Made by a program: the position numbers and the translations under genes
The notes under the pieces: generated by a model
The model's input: only the letters and a program-made list of their open reading frames with translations
Databases searched by the model: none
Told to the model about the DNA's origin: nothing
DNA from: Streptococcus suis
GTDB lineage: Bacteria; Bacillota; Bacilli; Lactobacillales; Streptococcaceae
Length of the DNA: 52,328 nucleotides
Reading direction: 5' to 3'
Assembly (NCBI RefSeq): GCF_002960625.1
Contig: NZ_POJH01000009.1
Coordinates: 1 to 52,328 of the forward strand
In this document: positions 34,894-43,783 of the stretch, piece after piece
How the letters are laid out: each line of letters opens with the position of its first letter
Position numbering within the stretch: position 1 is the first letter of the stretch

Positions 34894-34902
34894 TGGTATA
34901 AT
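34894..34902 (+). promoter_or_regulatory. Extended -10 promoter of cls
   Basis: TGGTATAAT lies 26 bases before ATG 34929. The TTGACT at 34882 is too close to serve as its -35. Confidence 0.6.
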
Positions 34903-34928
34903 GGGAAAAAACAACGTGAGAGTGTAGT

Positions 34929-36476
34929 ATGAAAAAATTGTGGAAAATTATTTATAGTCGGGTTTTTATAGTTCTTGCCCTTTTATTATTGACAGTCTTT
35001 GCGATAGTTTGGGTGGTTGGCTCACTTGCAGTCTATGTCCCAGCTATCTTGACGGCATTACAAGTTTTTTCTATTATCGTAGCCATTTCCATCATCAATC
35101 GCCCAATGAACGCCAGTTTCAAGTTGACCTGGATTGTTTTTGTCATCGGTTTTCCTGTTTTTGGAGCCCTCTTTTACTATATTCTCCAATCCAACATTGA
35201 AACCCGTCGCTACCGTAAAACGTTTCAACATCAGGCAAATTTATTGGGGCAGTATGGAAAGACTTCTGACAAGGTGATGAATGGTCTGGCCAAAGAGGAC
35301 AAAGAGCAGCTGAAACTGGCCCACTACATGAGCGAGTATGTCGGCTATCCCCTTCATACCAATACAGATGCGGTTTATTTTTCGTCAGGTGAGGCCAAGT
35401 TTGAAGCACTTTTGGCGGAGTTGAAAAAAGCAGAGCAGTATATCTTTATGGAGTACTTCATTGTTGATGAAGGTTTTATGTGGGAGTCGATCTTGGACAT
35501 TCTCAAGGAAAAGGCTGCTCAAGGTGTAGAAGTCCGATTTATGTATGACGGAATGAACTCACTCAGTAATCTGCCTTATTTTTACTATAAAAAATTGAGG
35601 AGTTTTGGCATACAGACCAGGGTTTTTTCTCAGATTATTCCCGCCCTTTCTACCGTTCAGAACAACCGTGACCACCGTAAAATTGCGGTCATTGATGGCA
35701 AGGTAGCCTTCACGGGAGGTGTCAATATTGCAGACGAATACATCAATAAACGGGAGCGTTTTGGCTACTGGAAGGATGCGGCCATCATGGTCAAGGGCGA
35801 AGCAGTATCCAACTTTACCCTTATGTTCTTGCAGATGTGGAACCACAATGAGAAAAAGCCAACTGACGATTTGAAATACCTGAAAGCTGCGCGTGAAGCT
35901 GAGGCAGAAGTCGTTGGCGGTGAGGGCTATTTCTTGGCTTATGGAGAAAGTCCATTTGATAATGATGAAGTTGCCAAGCGAGTCTGTCTGGACATGATTC
36001 AGTCTGCAACGGACTACATCTATATCATGACCCCTTATTTGGTTTTGGATGATGAGATGATTGACAACCTGACTTATGCCGCTAAACGAGGCGTAAGGGT
36101 CAAATTGCTTTTGCCTCATATCTATGACAAGCAGTCAGCCTATCTGGCCGCTCGGACAGATTTTAGAACCTATTTAGAAGCTGGAATTGAAATCTATGAA
36201 TTCACGCCAGGTTTTGTCCACTCTAAAGTTGTCTTGGTTGATGATAAGAAGGCAACTGTAGGCACAGTCAATATGGATTTCCGTTCCTTCTATCTCAACT
36301 TTGAATGCGGCTTGTATGTTTACAACCATCAGCAAGTGCTAGCAGATATTTTACAGGATTTCGAAGAGTCCTTTGCCCAATCCGAGCGAATTACCTTGGT
36401 CGGTTTTGAAAATACCTATCCTTGGTATAAGCGACTTGCCGGCGCCTTGATGAATATCATTTCCCCATTACTGTAA
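34929..36476 (+). CDS. cls: Cardiolipin synthase
   Basis: This 515-aa membrane enzyme of the phospholipase D superfamily condenses two phosphatidylglycerols into cardiolipin. Two N-terminal transmembrane helices (residues about 9-60) are followed by two HKD catalytic motifs: HRKIAVIDGK with GGVN, and HSKVVLVDDK with GTVN. It has its own promoter and terminator, so it is a single gene between copB and recJ. Confidence 0.96.
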   Translation: MKKLWKIIYSRVFIVLALLLLTVFAIVWVVGSLAVYVPAILTALQVFSIIVAISIINRPMNASFKLTWIVFVIGFPVFGALFYYILQSNIETRRYRKTFQHQANLLGQYGKTSDKVMNGLAKEDKEQLKLAHYMSEYVGYPLHTNTDAVYFSSGEAKFEALLAELKKAEQYIFMEYFIVDEGFMWESILDILKEKAAQGVEVRFMYDGMNSLSNLPYFYYKKLRSFGIQTRVFSQIIPALSTVQNNRDHRKIAVIDGKVAFTGGVNIADEYINKRERFGYWKDAAIMVKGEAVSNFTLMFLQMWNHNEKKPTDDLKYLKAAREAEAEVVGGEGYFLAYGESPFDNDEVAKRVCLDMIQSATDYIYIMTPYLVLDDEMIDNLTYAAKRGVRVKLLLPHIYDKQSAYLAARTDFRTYLEAGIEIYEFTPGFVHSKVVLVDDKKATVGTVNMDFRSFYLNFECGLYVYNHQQVLADILQDFEESFAQSERITLVGFENTYPWYKRLAGALMNIISPLL

Positions 36477-36492
36477 GAGTATCTTGAATAGT

Positions 36493-36542
36493 TGGAGCAA
36501 GGATTGATTGATTACATTCAGTCGTCCCCTTGCTCCATTTTT
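36493..36542 (+). terminator. Terminator of cls
   Basis: TGGAGCAAGG (36493-36502) pairs with CCTTGCTCCA (36528-36537), followed by TTTTTCTTT. Confidence 0.8.
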
Positions 36543-36551
36543 CTTTGAAAA

Positions 36552-36560
36552 TGGTATAAT
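36552..36560 (+). promoter_or_regulatory. Extended -10 promoter of recJ
   Basis: TGGTATAAT lies 28 bases before the GTG at 36589. Confidence 0.65.
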
Positions 36561-36588
36561 AGTAGGATAGCTTAAAGGAGTGAAAAAC

Positions 36589-38802
36589 GTGATAAAACCC
36601 AACTATGACTGGCAATTATTGACCGGTTTTTCTGATGAACAATTTATCAAAGTTGCGAAAAAAGAAGGATTGGACCCTGTAGCCGCAAAGTTACTCTATG
36701 AACGCGGCATTCAGTCAGCTGAAGAATTACAGGCCTTTTTACAACCAAGCCTAGAAGATCTTCATGACCCTTACCTACTTCACGATATGGATAAGGCAGT
36801 GGAGCGGATTCGTCGGGCTATTGAAGACTACGAGCAAATTTTGATTTATGGAGATTATGACGCAGATGGCATGACTTCAGCATCTATTCTGAAAGAAACT
36901 CTGGAGGAAATGGGGGCTGAAGTCCAGGTCTATCTTCCAAACCGTTTCACGGATGGCTATGGTCCAAATCAATCTGTTTACAAGTACTTTATCGAGCAAC
37001 AGGGCATTTCTCTGATTGTGACGGTGGATAATGGCGTAGCGGGTCATGAAGCTATTGCCTATGCCCAGGAAATGGGTGTCGATGTGGTCGTGACTGACCA
37101 CCACTCCATGCAGGAAACTCTTCCCAATGCCTATGCTATTGTTCACCCAGAACACCCAGAGGGAAATTATCCCTTCAAACATTTAGCTGGTTGCGGTGTA
37201 GCCTTCAAATTGGCCTGTGCTCTACTGGAAACCGTTCATGCAGACTTGCTAGACTTAGTTGCCATTGGCACTATCGCTGATATGGTAAGCCTAATAGGCG
37301 AAAATCGTGTCATGGTCAAGTATGGACTTTCTCTCCTTAAACAGACTGAGCGAGCTGGTTTACAAGAGTTGATGAAAATTGCAGGAATTGATGTAGACAG
37401 CCTTGACGAAGAAACAGTTGGTTTCCAACTGGCTCCGAGATTGAATGCTCTGGGACGTCTGGATGATCCAAATCCTGCCATCGAACTTCTGACTGGTTTT
37501 GATGATGAAGAAGCCCATGAGATTGCTCTGATGATTGATAGTAAGAATGTCGAGCGCAAGAATGTCGTTCAAGCTATCTATGATGAGGCCAAGTCCATGC
37601 TTCGCTCTGATAGACCTGTTCAAGTTTTGGCCAAAGAGGGCTGGAACCCAGGTGTTCTAGGAATTGTGGCGGGGCGTCTACTAGAAGAGTTACACCAGCC
37701 TGTTATTGTCTTGTCTATCGAAGATGGCAAGGCCAAGGGCTCAGCCCGCTCGGTTGAGGCTGTGGACATTTTCCTGGCCCTCAAAGACCACCAAGACCTC
37801 TTTATCGCCTTTGGTGGCCATGCTGGTGCGGCTGGTATGACCTTGGAAGTGGAAAAATTAGAACAGTTGGCCGATACACTGACTGCCTACATCATTGAGA
37901 ACAAGCTGGACTTGTCTAGCAAATCTTCTCTTGTCTTAGATGAAGAATTGGACTTGGAAGAACTAACCCTTGATACGCTAAAGTCCTTTGAAAAATTGGC
38001 GCCCTACGGGATGGACAATAAAAAGCCGATTTTCTATATCAAGGATTTCCAAGTAGAATCTGCTCGGACCATGGGGCAGAATAATGCCCACCTCAAACTT
38101 CGTATTACCAAAGGGGCAGCTGGATTTGATGTGGTGGCCTTTGGCAAGGGCAATCTAGCCCTAGAATTTTCACAAGCCAAAGACTTAGAATTAGCCGTTA
38201 CTCTCTCTGTTAACAAGTGGAATGGAAATACAAGTCTCCAGCTCATGCTGGTAGATGCTAGGGTCAATGGTGTCCAGCTCTATAACATTCGCGGTAAACA
38301 ACACCAACTGCCAGAGGGCATTCCTCTTGTGGATGTGTCTAATCCTGTGACGGATGAAAAAGCTATAGTTCTAGCAAGTTTGCCTGAAGACATCAGCAGT
38401 CTGCGCAGCTATTTCCAAGAAAATGAATTTGAGGCAATTTACTTTAAAAACGAAATTGCCAAGCCTTACTATCTGGATGGTTATGGCAGTCGGGACCAAT
38501 TTGCCAAATTGTATAAGACTATTTATCAGTTTGATGAGTTTGATGTGCGCTATAAATTGAAAGATTTAGCTACTTACTTGAAAATCAAGGACACCCTGTT
38601 AGTGAAAATGATTCAAATTTTCCAAGAATTGGAATTTGTGACCATTACGGACGGTGTCATGCGGGTTAACAAGGAGGCACAAAAACGGGAAATCTCAGAA
38701 AGTCAGATTTACCAAGACTTGAAAGAAACAGTTATCCAGCAAGAATTGATGGCACTTGGCACTGTTCAGGAAATTTATGACTGGCTGTGTGGTCAAGCTT
38801 GA
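36589..38802 (+). CDS. recJ: Single-stranded-DNA-specific exonuclease RecJ
   Basis: This 737-aa DHH-superfamily 5'-3' exonuclease acts in recombination and base-excision or mismatch repair. Motifs in order are YGDYDADGMTSA near residue 84-95, VTDHHSMQE (DHH) near 167, DMVSL, and the DHHA1 GGHAGAAGMTLE near 408. A C-terminal extra domain of about 200 residues is the form seen in Firmicutes. GTG 36589 is preferred since AAAGGAG ends at 36580 and overlaps the earlier in-frame GTG. The stop overlaps the next ATG. Confidence 0.96.
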   Translation: MIKPNYDWQLLTGFSDEQFIKVAKKEGLDPVAAKLLYERGIQSAEELQAFLQPSLEDLHDPYLLHDMDKAVERIRRAIEDYEQILIYGDYDADGMTSASILKETLEEMGAEVQVYLPNRFTDGYGPNQSVYKYFIEQQGISLIVTVDNGVAGHEAIAYAQEMGVDVVVTDHHSMQETLPNAYAIVHPEHPEGNYPFKHLAGCGVAFKLACALLETVHADLLDLVAIGTIADMVSLIGENRVMVKYGLSLLKQTERAGLQELMKIAGIDVDSLDEETVGFQLAPRLNALGRLDDPNPAIELLTGFDDEEAHEIALMIDSKNVERKNVVQAIYDEAKSMLRSDRPVQVLAKEGWNPGVLGIVAGRLLEELHQPVIVLSIEDGKAKGSARSVEAVDIFLALKDHQDLFIAFGGHAGAAGMTLEVEKLEQLADTLTAYIIENKLDLSSKSSLVLDEELDLEELTLDTLKSFEKLAPYGMDNKKPIFYIKDFQVESARTMGQNNAHLKLRITKGAAGFDVVAFGKGNLALEFSQAKDLELAVTLSVNKWNGNTSLQLMLVDARVNGVQLYNIRGKQHQLPEGIPLVDVSNPVTDEKAIVLASLPEDISSLRSYFQENEFEAIYFKNEIAKPYYLDGYGSRDQFAKLYKTIYQFDEFDVRYKLKDLATYLKIKDTLLVKMIQIFQELEFVTITDGVMRVNKEAQKREISESQIYQDLKETVIQQELMALGTVQEIYDWLCGQA

Positions 38803-39938
38803 TGATGACTGTATTTCTCGGTTTTCTGCTTTTATTGCTTATCTTTGTGTATTTTTGGCACACCAATCGCCGGAAAAAAGACTTGGAAGTCTTGGAAGAA
38901 GTTGAACCAGTCCGGCAAGCCTTAAACGCCTTGAGGAGAAATGGGTGGTCAGAAAAGGCGATTTACAAGGCATTTCTTAAAGATTTACTGAAAATGCCAA
39001 AAGCAGAAATTCCAGTATTTGTCCAAAACCTCATGGGTGAACTTACGATTTTTGCCTCGACCAGTTTTTACAAGTTGTTAAAGGCTGAAAGTTGGTCTTT
39101 GACCAAAGAAAAAGCACGGAGTTTGCTAGAGCAGATTATGGAGATCTTGGAAGCTCCAGGAGAACTACACCAAAGCCACCTGCCTGACTTGCTAGAGAAA
39201 ATAGACGGTAACTGCCCTCCCCACCATCCTTTCTGGCGCTTGTTTGCTGACTTAATTGACAAAGCCTTTCCTGGTCAGGAGCTGGCGGAGAATGGTGAAC
39301 TAAGCAAACAAGTCCATCAATTGCGCTATCTGATTTCCTACCAGCAGGCGACTTGGGTGCGTCAGCACTATGGACAAGGAAAATCAGATTGGCAGGCCTT
39401 GGTAGCCTACTTGGCTAGCCTGCCTGGTTGGTCCTATCGTTTGAGGGAATCTACCCGCCTACATAATAAGCAATTATTTGCTAGGGATGAGAAGCAAAAC
39501 TTACCCATCAATCTTAAGGTCTTGATTGGATTTCATAGCGAATTCATCCTGGCGCAAGATGGACAATTTGCCTTGATACTGGATGTAAAACCGTCCACAA
39601 ACGGCATGGTCAATGGCGCATCCTTTAACTATGCCAGAGCCAATAATCAGCGCCATTACCAGTTAGACATGGCTCCAGTCGGTCCGCATGACCCTCCTTT
39701 TCGTAAGAAAATGATCAGGTCTAAAGCTGGGACTTACCGTTCTCCTACTCGCATTTCTAAGCACGAAAGCAAGCTTAATCAGACAGATTGGGAACAATCC
39801 TATTTCAATTCTCAAGGCTATTTTTCCCATAAGGGACATAGCAGAGCTGCGCTTGTAGCTAGCTTGGGTAGGCGTTTTGCCAAAGATATAAGATTTGAAA
39901 TGTACCAAAAACTAATTTCATGGTATAATAAAGAGTAA
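38802..39938 (+). CDS. Membrane-anchored protein of unknown function (possibly DUF3114)
   Basis: This 378-aa protein has one N-terminal transmembrane helix (MMTVFLGFLLLLLIFVYFWH), then a basic, His-rich soluble part. I do not recognise an enzyme motif. I think it belongs to the streptococcal DUF3114 group, but this is from memory and not checked. It overlaps the recJ stop by one base (TGATG context; ATG 38802 or 38805). The apt promoter element lies inside its last codons. The polar, lysine/arginine-rich C-terminus with GSHxxP-like turns could bind an anionic partner. Confidence 0.75.
   Translation: MMTVFLGFLLLLLIFVYFWHTNRRKKDLEVLEEVEPVRQALNALRRNGWSEKAIYKAFLKDLLKMPKAEIPVFVQNLMGELTIFASTSFYKLLKAESWSLTKEKARSLLEQIMEILEAPGELHQSHLPDLLEKIDGNCPPHHPFWRLFADLIDKAFPGQELAENGELSKQVHQLRYLISYQQATWVRQHYGQGKSDWQALVAYLASLPGWSYRLRESTRLHNKQLFARDEKQNLPINLKVLIGFHSEFILAQDGQFALILDVKPSTNGMVNGASFNYARANNQRHYQLDMAPVGPHDPPFRKKMIRSKAGTYRSPTRISKHESKLNQTDWEQSYFNSQGYFSHKGHSRAALVASLGRRFAKDIRFEMYQKLISWYNKE
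39921..39929 (+). promoter_or_regulatory. Extended -10 promoter of apt, inside the upstream gene
   Basis: TGGTATAAT lies in the last codons of the preceding gene, 36 bases before the apt start. It allows apt transcription independent of recJ. Confidence 0.6.
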
Positions 39939-39964
39939 AACTAAAAATTTAAAGAGAGATGAAA

Positions 39965-40477
39965 ATGAACTTAAAAGATTACATCGCAACCATTCCTGAT
40001 TATCCAAAAGAAGGTATCGAATTCCGTGACATTAGTCCTTTGATGGCTGATGGCAACGCTTATAGCTATGCCGTACGTGAAATTGTTCAGTACGCGACTG
40101 ACAAGCAAATCGATATGATTGTTGGTCCAGAGGCGCGTGGTTTCATCGTGGGATGCCCAGTTGCTTTTGAATTGGGTATTGGTTTTGCTCCAGTTCGTAA
40201 GCCAGGCAAACTACCACGCGAAGTTATCTCAGCTGACTATGAAAAAGAGTATGGTGTGGATACTTTGACTATGCATGCGGATGCGATTAAGCCAGGTCAA
40301 CGTGTGCTTATTGTTGATGACTTGTTGGCAACTGGTGGAACTGTCAAAGCGACCATCGAAATGATTGAAAAACTTGGTGGTGTTGTAGCTGGCTGTGCCT
40401 TCTTAATCGAGTTGGATGATCTCAAGGGGCGCGAAGCAATCGGTGATTACGACTATAAAGTATTAATGCATTATTAA
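39965..40477 (+). CDS. apt: Adenine phosphoribosyltransferase
   Basis: The 170-aa purine-salvage enzyme forms AMP from adenine and PRPP. The PRPP-binding motif [13 protein letters not shown] is near residue 115-127. The N-terminus has [15 protein letters not shown], and [10 protein letters not shown] lies near 57. ATG 39965 gives the usual 170-residue form and a better distance to AAAGAGAG than the in-frame ATG at 39959. It is probably transcribed both from recJ and from its own -10. Confidence 0.96.
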   Translation: MNLKDYIATIPDYPKEGIEFRDISPLMADGNAYSYAVREIVQYATDKQIDMIVGPEARGFIVGCPVAFELGIGFAPVRKPGKLPREVISADYEKEYGVDTLTMHADAIKPGQRVLIVDDLLATGGTVKATIEMIEKLGGVVAGCAFLIELDDLKGREAIGDYDYKVLMHY

Positions 40478-40483
40478 GATTGC

Positions 40484-40551
40484 TATAGTCAAAACTTATA
40501 ACTGGTACTTATTTTCTTCTAATTGAATTGCATAACAACCTGTCTTATAAT
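40484..40551 (+). promoter_or_regulatory. metA promoter with a candidate MET-box
   Basis: TTGAAT (40523-40528), 17 bases, then TATAAT (40546-40551) makes a good promoter. Upstream, TATAGTCAAAACTTATA (40484-40500) matches the MtaR/MetR-type MET-box consensus TATAGTTTSAAACTATA in 12 of 17 positions, and its outer six-base and four-base arms are intact. The location upstream of -35 fits a LysR-type activator. Confidence 0.6.
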
Positions 40552-40578
40552 ATATATAAGAAACTCAGGAGGTTGCTT

Positions 40579-41520
40579 ATGCCGATTAAAATTGAAAAAT
40601 CATTACCAGCAGTAGATATTTTGAGAGAAGAGAATATTTTTGTCATGGACAGCGTCCGTGCCAGTCATCAGGACATTCGTCCTATCAAGATTTTAATTCT
40701 CAATCTCATGCCACAGAAAATTGTGACGGAGACTCAGCTGCTCCGTCTTTTAGCAAATACTCCCTTGCAATTAGAAGTTGAATTTCTATACATGGCAAGT
40801 CATGAGTCAAAAAATACTCATTCGGATCACTTGGAGCAATTTTACAAGACATTTGAACAGGTCAAGGATGAGTTTTTTGACGGTTTGATTGTTACAGGGG
40901 CACCAGTGGAGAATTTAGCATTTGAAGAAGTAGATTATTGGCAAGAGCTAGTTCAAGTCTTCGAATGGTCTAAGGCCCATGTTTATTCAACCCTACATAT
41001 TTGTTGGGGGGCGCAGGCTGGTTTATATGCTCGCTATGGCGTGCCAAAACACTCCATGGCAAGAAAATTATCAGGTGTTTATTGTCAAGAGGTAACCTAT
41101 CCCACTTGTTCTCTCATGCGTGGATTTGATGACGAATTTCGGTCACCACACTCACGCTACACGGAGGTCAAGGAGGCTGATATTGCTCATCTGGATGACC
41201 TGCTCATCTTGTCGCAAGGGAAGGAAGTAGGCTTGTCCATTTTAGCCAGCAAGGATTTGAGAGAAGTCTATAGTTTTGGGCATTTGGAGTATGACAGAGA
41301 TACGCTTGCCAAAGAATACCAGCGCGATTGCTTGGCAGGTAAAAATCCCCATATCCCAGAAAATTATTTCAAGCAAGATGATCCTACAAGCAGACCATCC
41401 TTGTCCTGGAACCTGCCAGCAGCCCAATTCTTTACTAATTGGGTCAACTATGCTGTCTATCAGGAAACACCTTATGATTGGAAAACATTTGAGCAGTCAG
41501 CCCTTTCAGCAAGTCTTTAG
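40579..41520 (+). CDS. metA: Homoserine O-acyltransferase MetA
   Basis: The 313-aa enzyme acylates homoserine in methionine synthesis. Catalytic Cys142 ([10 protein letters not shown]) and the His235/Glu237 pair (FGHLEYD) are in the numbering of the MetA family. Several Firmicute MetA proteins use acetyl-CoA, but the acyl donor cannot be fixed by eye, so the product could be O-acetyl- or O-succinyl-homoserine. ATG 40579 follows AGGAGG; the extended frame from 40528 includes the promoter. dnaD follows after 16 bases. Confidence 0.95.
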   Translation: MPIKIEKSLPAVDILREENIFVMDSVRASHQDIRPIKILILNLMPQKIVTETQLLRLLANTPLQLEVEFLYMASHESKNTHSDHLEQFYKTFEQVKDEFFDGLIVTGAPVENLAFEEVDYWQELVQVFEWSKAHVYSTLHICWGAQAGLYARYGVPKHSMARKLSGVYCQEVTYPTCSLMRGFDDEFRSPHSRYTEVKEADIAHLDDLLILSQGKEVGLSILASKDLREVYSFGHLEYDRDTLAKEYQRDCLAGKNPHIPENYFKQDDPTSRPSLSWNLPAAQFFTNWVNYAVYQETPYDWKTFEQSALSASL

Positions 41521-41536
41521 TCTTTAAAGAGGAAAT

Positions 41537-42211
41537 ATGAACTATTCACAGCAATTTCGGCAGGGACAACTGGTCCTTCCTGCAGCGATTTTATTTCATT
41601 ATCAGGAGCTTTTTCCATCAGCAGATGATTTTTTGGTCTGGCAATTTTTCTTTTATCAAAATACCTCACCGCTAGAAGCCTTGGCTCCTAGTGAGATTGC
41701 TCAGGCAATCGGCAGGACTGTTGCCCAGGTCAACCAGTCTATTGAAAATTTGCAAGAAGCTGGCCTATTGGACTTTAAGACCATCAGCATTGCTGGTGAA
41801 ATTGAAATGATTTTCGATGCCTTTCCGGCCTTAGAAAAGTTAGATGAATTACTAGCTCCTAAAGAAGCAGTCCAATTCCTTCCAGCTGAAAATGACTTGA
41901 AAACCATGGTCGGCGAATTTGAACGGGAGTTGGGGCGCCTCTTGTCGCCTTATGAAATTGAGGACTTGCAGAAGACAATCGAAGACGATAAGACTTCTGT
42001 TGACTTGGTTCGGGCTGCCTTAAAAGAAGCTGTTTTTAACAATAAAACCAATTGGAAATACATCCAGGCTATTTTGCGCAACTGGCGTCGGGAGGGCATC
42101 ACAAGTGTCGCTCAGGTAGAAGCTAAAAATGCAGAAAGAGAAGGCCAACAAGCTAAAAATGTGACAGTTTCAAGTGACTTTTTGGATGCCATGTGGATGT
42201 GGAAAGATTAA
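41537..42211 (+). CDS. dnaD: DnaD-domain replication initiation protein
   Basis: The 224-aa protein has an N-terminal winged-helix-like domain and a C-terminal DnaB2/DnaD domain ending NWKYIQAILRNWRREGI, a signature for DNA binding. In Bacillus, DnaD helps load the replicative helicase at initiation and restart. The next gene starts one base after the stop. Its order with trmK and a Nif3-like gene is common in streptococci. Confidence 0.93.
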   Translation: MNYSQQFRQGQLVLPAAILFHYQELFPSADDFLVWQFFFYQNTSPLEALAPSEIAQAIGRTVAQVNQSIENLQEAGLLDFKTISIAGEIEMIFDAFPALEKLDELLAPKEAVQFLPAENDLKTMVGEFERELGRLLSPYEIEDLQKTIEDDKTSVDLVRAALKEAVFNNKTNWKYIQAILRNWRREGITSVAQVEAKNAEREGQQAKNVTVSSDFLDAMWMWKD

Positions 42212-42212
42212 A

Positions 42213-42899
42213 ATGGAAACAAGATTATCAAAAAGACTGGCAACAGTCGCAGACTATGTGCCCCAAGGGGCTCGACTAGTAGATGTAGGGAGTGACCATG
42301 CTTATCTCCCTCTTTTTTTGGTGGAACAGGGCAGGATTGAATTTGCTGTCGCTGGTGAGGTGGTTCAAGGCCCCTATCAGTCAGCTCTTCAAAATGTTGA
42401 GCAGGCAGGGCAGTCAGACAAGATTTCGGTTCGCCTCGCAAATGGTTTGGCAGCAGTGGAGCAGTCTGATCAAATTAGCACCGTGACCATTGCGGGAATG
42501 GGTGGTCGTCTGATTGCGGATATTCTTGAGGCTGGTAAAGATAAACTTGTGTCCGTAGAACGTCTGATTTTACAGCCCAACAATCGTGAAGACGATGTCC
42601 GTCGTTGGTTAGTCGCCAATGATTTTCAGATTATTGCAGAGGAAATCTTGGAAGAAAATGACAAGATTTATGAAATCTTAGTGGCGGAGAAAGGCAAGTC
42701 AGACTTAACTGCTGACCAGTTGCGGTTTGGTCCTTATTTACTGGATGAGCAATCTGCTACCTTCCAGAAGAAGTGGCTCAAGGAACTGGACAAGTTGATC
42801 TATGCCTTGGAACAAGTGCCTCTTGAACGCCAAGCTGACCGCTCTGCTATTTCTAAAAAAATCCAACAAATTCAGGAGGTGCTTCATGTTAGCAAGTAA
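42213..42899 (+). CDS. trmK: tRNA (adenine(22)-N1)-methyltransferase TrmK
   Basis: This 228-aa SAM-dependent enzyme methylates A22 of tRNAs. The SAM motif [15 protein letters not shown] is at about residues 24-37. IAGMGG and the LQPNNRED catalytic segment follow. The C-terminal helical region is coiled-coil-like. ATG 42213 follows the dnaD stop closely. The stop overlaps the Nif3-like gene by 14 bases. Confidence 0.95.
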   Translation: METRLSKRLATVADYVPQGARLVDVGSDHAYLPLFLVEQGRIEFAVAGEVVQGPYQSALQNVEQAGQSDKISVRLANGLAAVEQSDQISTVTIAGMGGRLIADILEAGKDKLVSVERLILQPNNREDDVRRWLVANDFQIIAEEILEENDKIYEILVAEKGKSDLTADQLRFGPYLLDEQSATFQKKWLKELDKLIYALEQVPLERQADRSAISKKIQQIQEVLHVSK

Positions 42900-43680
42900 A
42901 GTAATCGAGCGGTACCAGGCTTTTTGTCCACCGTCTCTGGCTATGGAGGGCGATGTGAAAGGGCTGCAAATCGGTACGCTCAAGAAGGACATTCGTCGGG
43001 TCATGGTGGCTCTGGATATTCGCGAAACGACGGTGGCGGAGGCTATTGACAAGCAGGTGGACCTGATTATCGTCAAGCATGCTCCTATTTTTCGTCCGAT
43101 CAAGGACTTGGTGGCCGATAACCTTCAGACCAAGATTTATTTGGACTTGATCAAGCACGATATTGCGGTCTATGTCAGTCATACGGATATTGATGTGGTG
43201 GATGGCGGTCTGAATGACTGGTTCTGCGACCTTCTGGACATTCAGGATACTAGCTATCTGATTGAAACTGCTGAGGGGCAGGGGCTCGGTCGTGTGGGGA
43301 CAATAGCAGAGCAGACCTTGGAGGAGTTGGCCTTGAAAGTTAAGGACGTTTTTGGTCTAGATGCTGTCCGTCTGGTGACTTATGGTCATCAAGCTCAGCA
43401 GTATGTCAGCCGTGTGGCCATCTGTGGAGGTAGTGGGGGTTCTTATTATCATGAGGCACTTGCTAAGGGGGCAGATGTTTACATCACAGGCGATATTTAC
43501 TACCATACGGGGCAGGATATGCTCACCCAGGGTTTGCTGGCTATTGATCCTGGTCATCATATTGAAGCCTTGTTTATCAAGAAAATTGCAGATTTACTAG
43601 AAACTTGGAAGGCAGAAGAAGGTTGGGATGTGGAAATCCTTCCATCGACCGTATCAACCAACCCATTCAGACACCTGTAA
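42886..43680 (+). CDS. Nif3-like dinuclear metal-centre protein
   Basis: This 264-aa toroidal hexamer-type protein binds two metals through conserved His and Glu/Asp residues: VKHAPIF near 66, [16 protein letters not shown] near 98 and [11 protein letters not shown] with DPGHHIEA near the end. In other bacteria it is annotated YqfO/GTP cyclohydrolase I type 2, but the function is not settled. ATG 42886 follows AGGAGG inside trmK (14-base overlap). A terminator follows the stop codon. Confidence 0.93.
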   Translation: MLASKVIERYQAFCPPSLAMEGDVKGLQIGTLKKDIRRVMVALDIRETTVAEAIDKQVDLIIVKHAPIFRPIKDLVADNLQTKIYLDLIKHDIAVYVSHTDIDVVDGGLNDWFCDLLDIQDTSYLIETAEGQGLGRVGTIAEQTLEELALKVKDVFGLDAVRLVTYGHQAQQYVSRVAICGGSGGSYYHEALAKGADVYITGDIYYHTGQDMLTQGLLAIDPGHHIEALFIKKIADLLETWKAEEGWDVEILPSTVSTNPFRHL

Positions 43681-43704
43681 AAGTCACGGAAGCGTGGCTT
43701 TTTT
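43681..43704 (+). terminator. Terminator of the metA-dnaD-trmK-nif3 unit
   Basis: AAGTCACG (43681-43688) pairs with CGTGGCTT (43693-43700) with one G-U pair, followed by TTTT. Confidence 0.8.
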
Positions 43705-43738
43705 ATCTTCCTCTTGATTTTTTATAGTAGTTAAGGTA

Positions 43739-43753
43739 TCCTAATTATTATCA
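43739..43753 (+). promoter_or_regulatory. Weak PerR/Fur-like box upstream of the ZIP transporter
   Basis: TCCTAATTATTATCA matches the Gram-positive PerR box TTATAATNATTATAA in 11 of 14 scored positions. AT-rich DNA gives chance matches, so it is only a hint that peroxide or metal may control the transporter gene. Confidence 0.3.
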
Positions 43754-43783
43754 TATGCATGACTAAAGATTAGGAGCTTTGAA

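Noticed and set aside
35559..36119. 186-codon minus-strand frame inside cls
   Set aside because: The plus strand codes for an unmistakable cardiolipin synthase there; no start site or family features on the minus strand.
40478..40578. S-box or T-box before metA
   Set aside because: The interval is about 100 bases and contains a promoter close to the start; there is no room or terminator for such a riboswitch.
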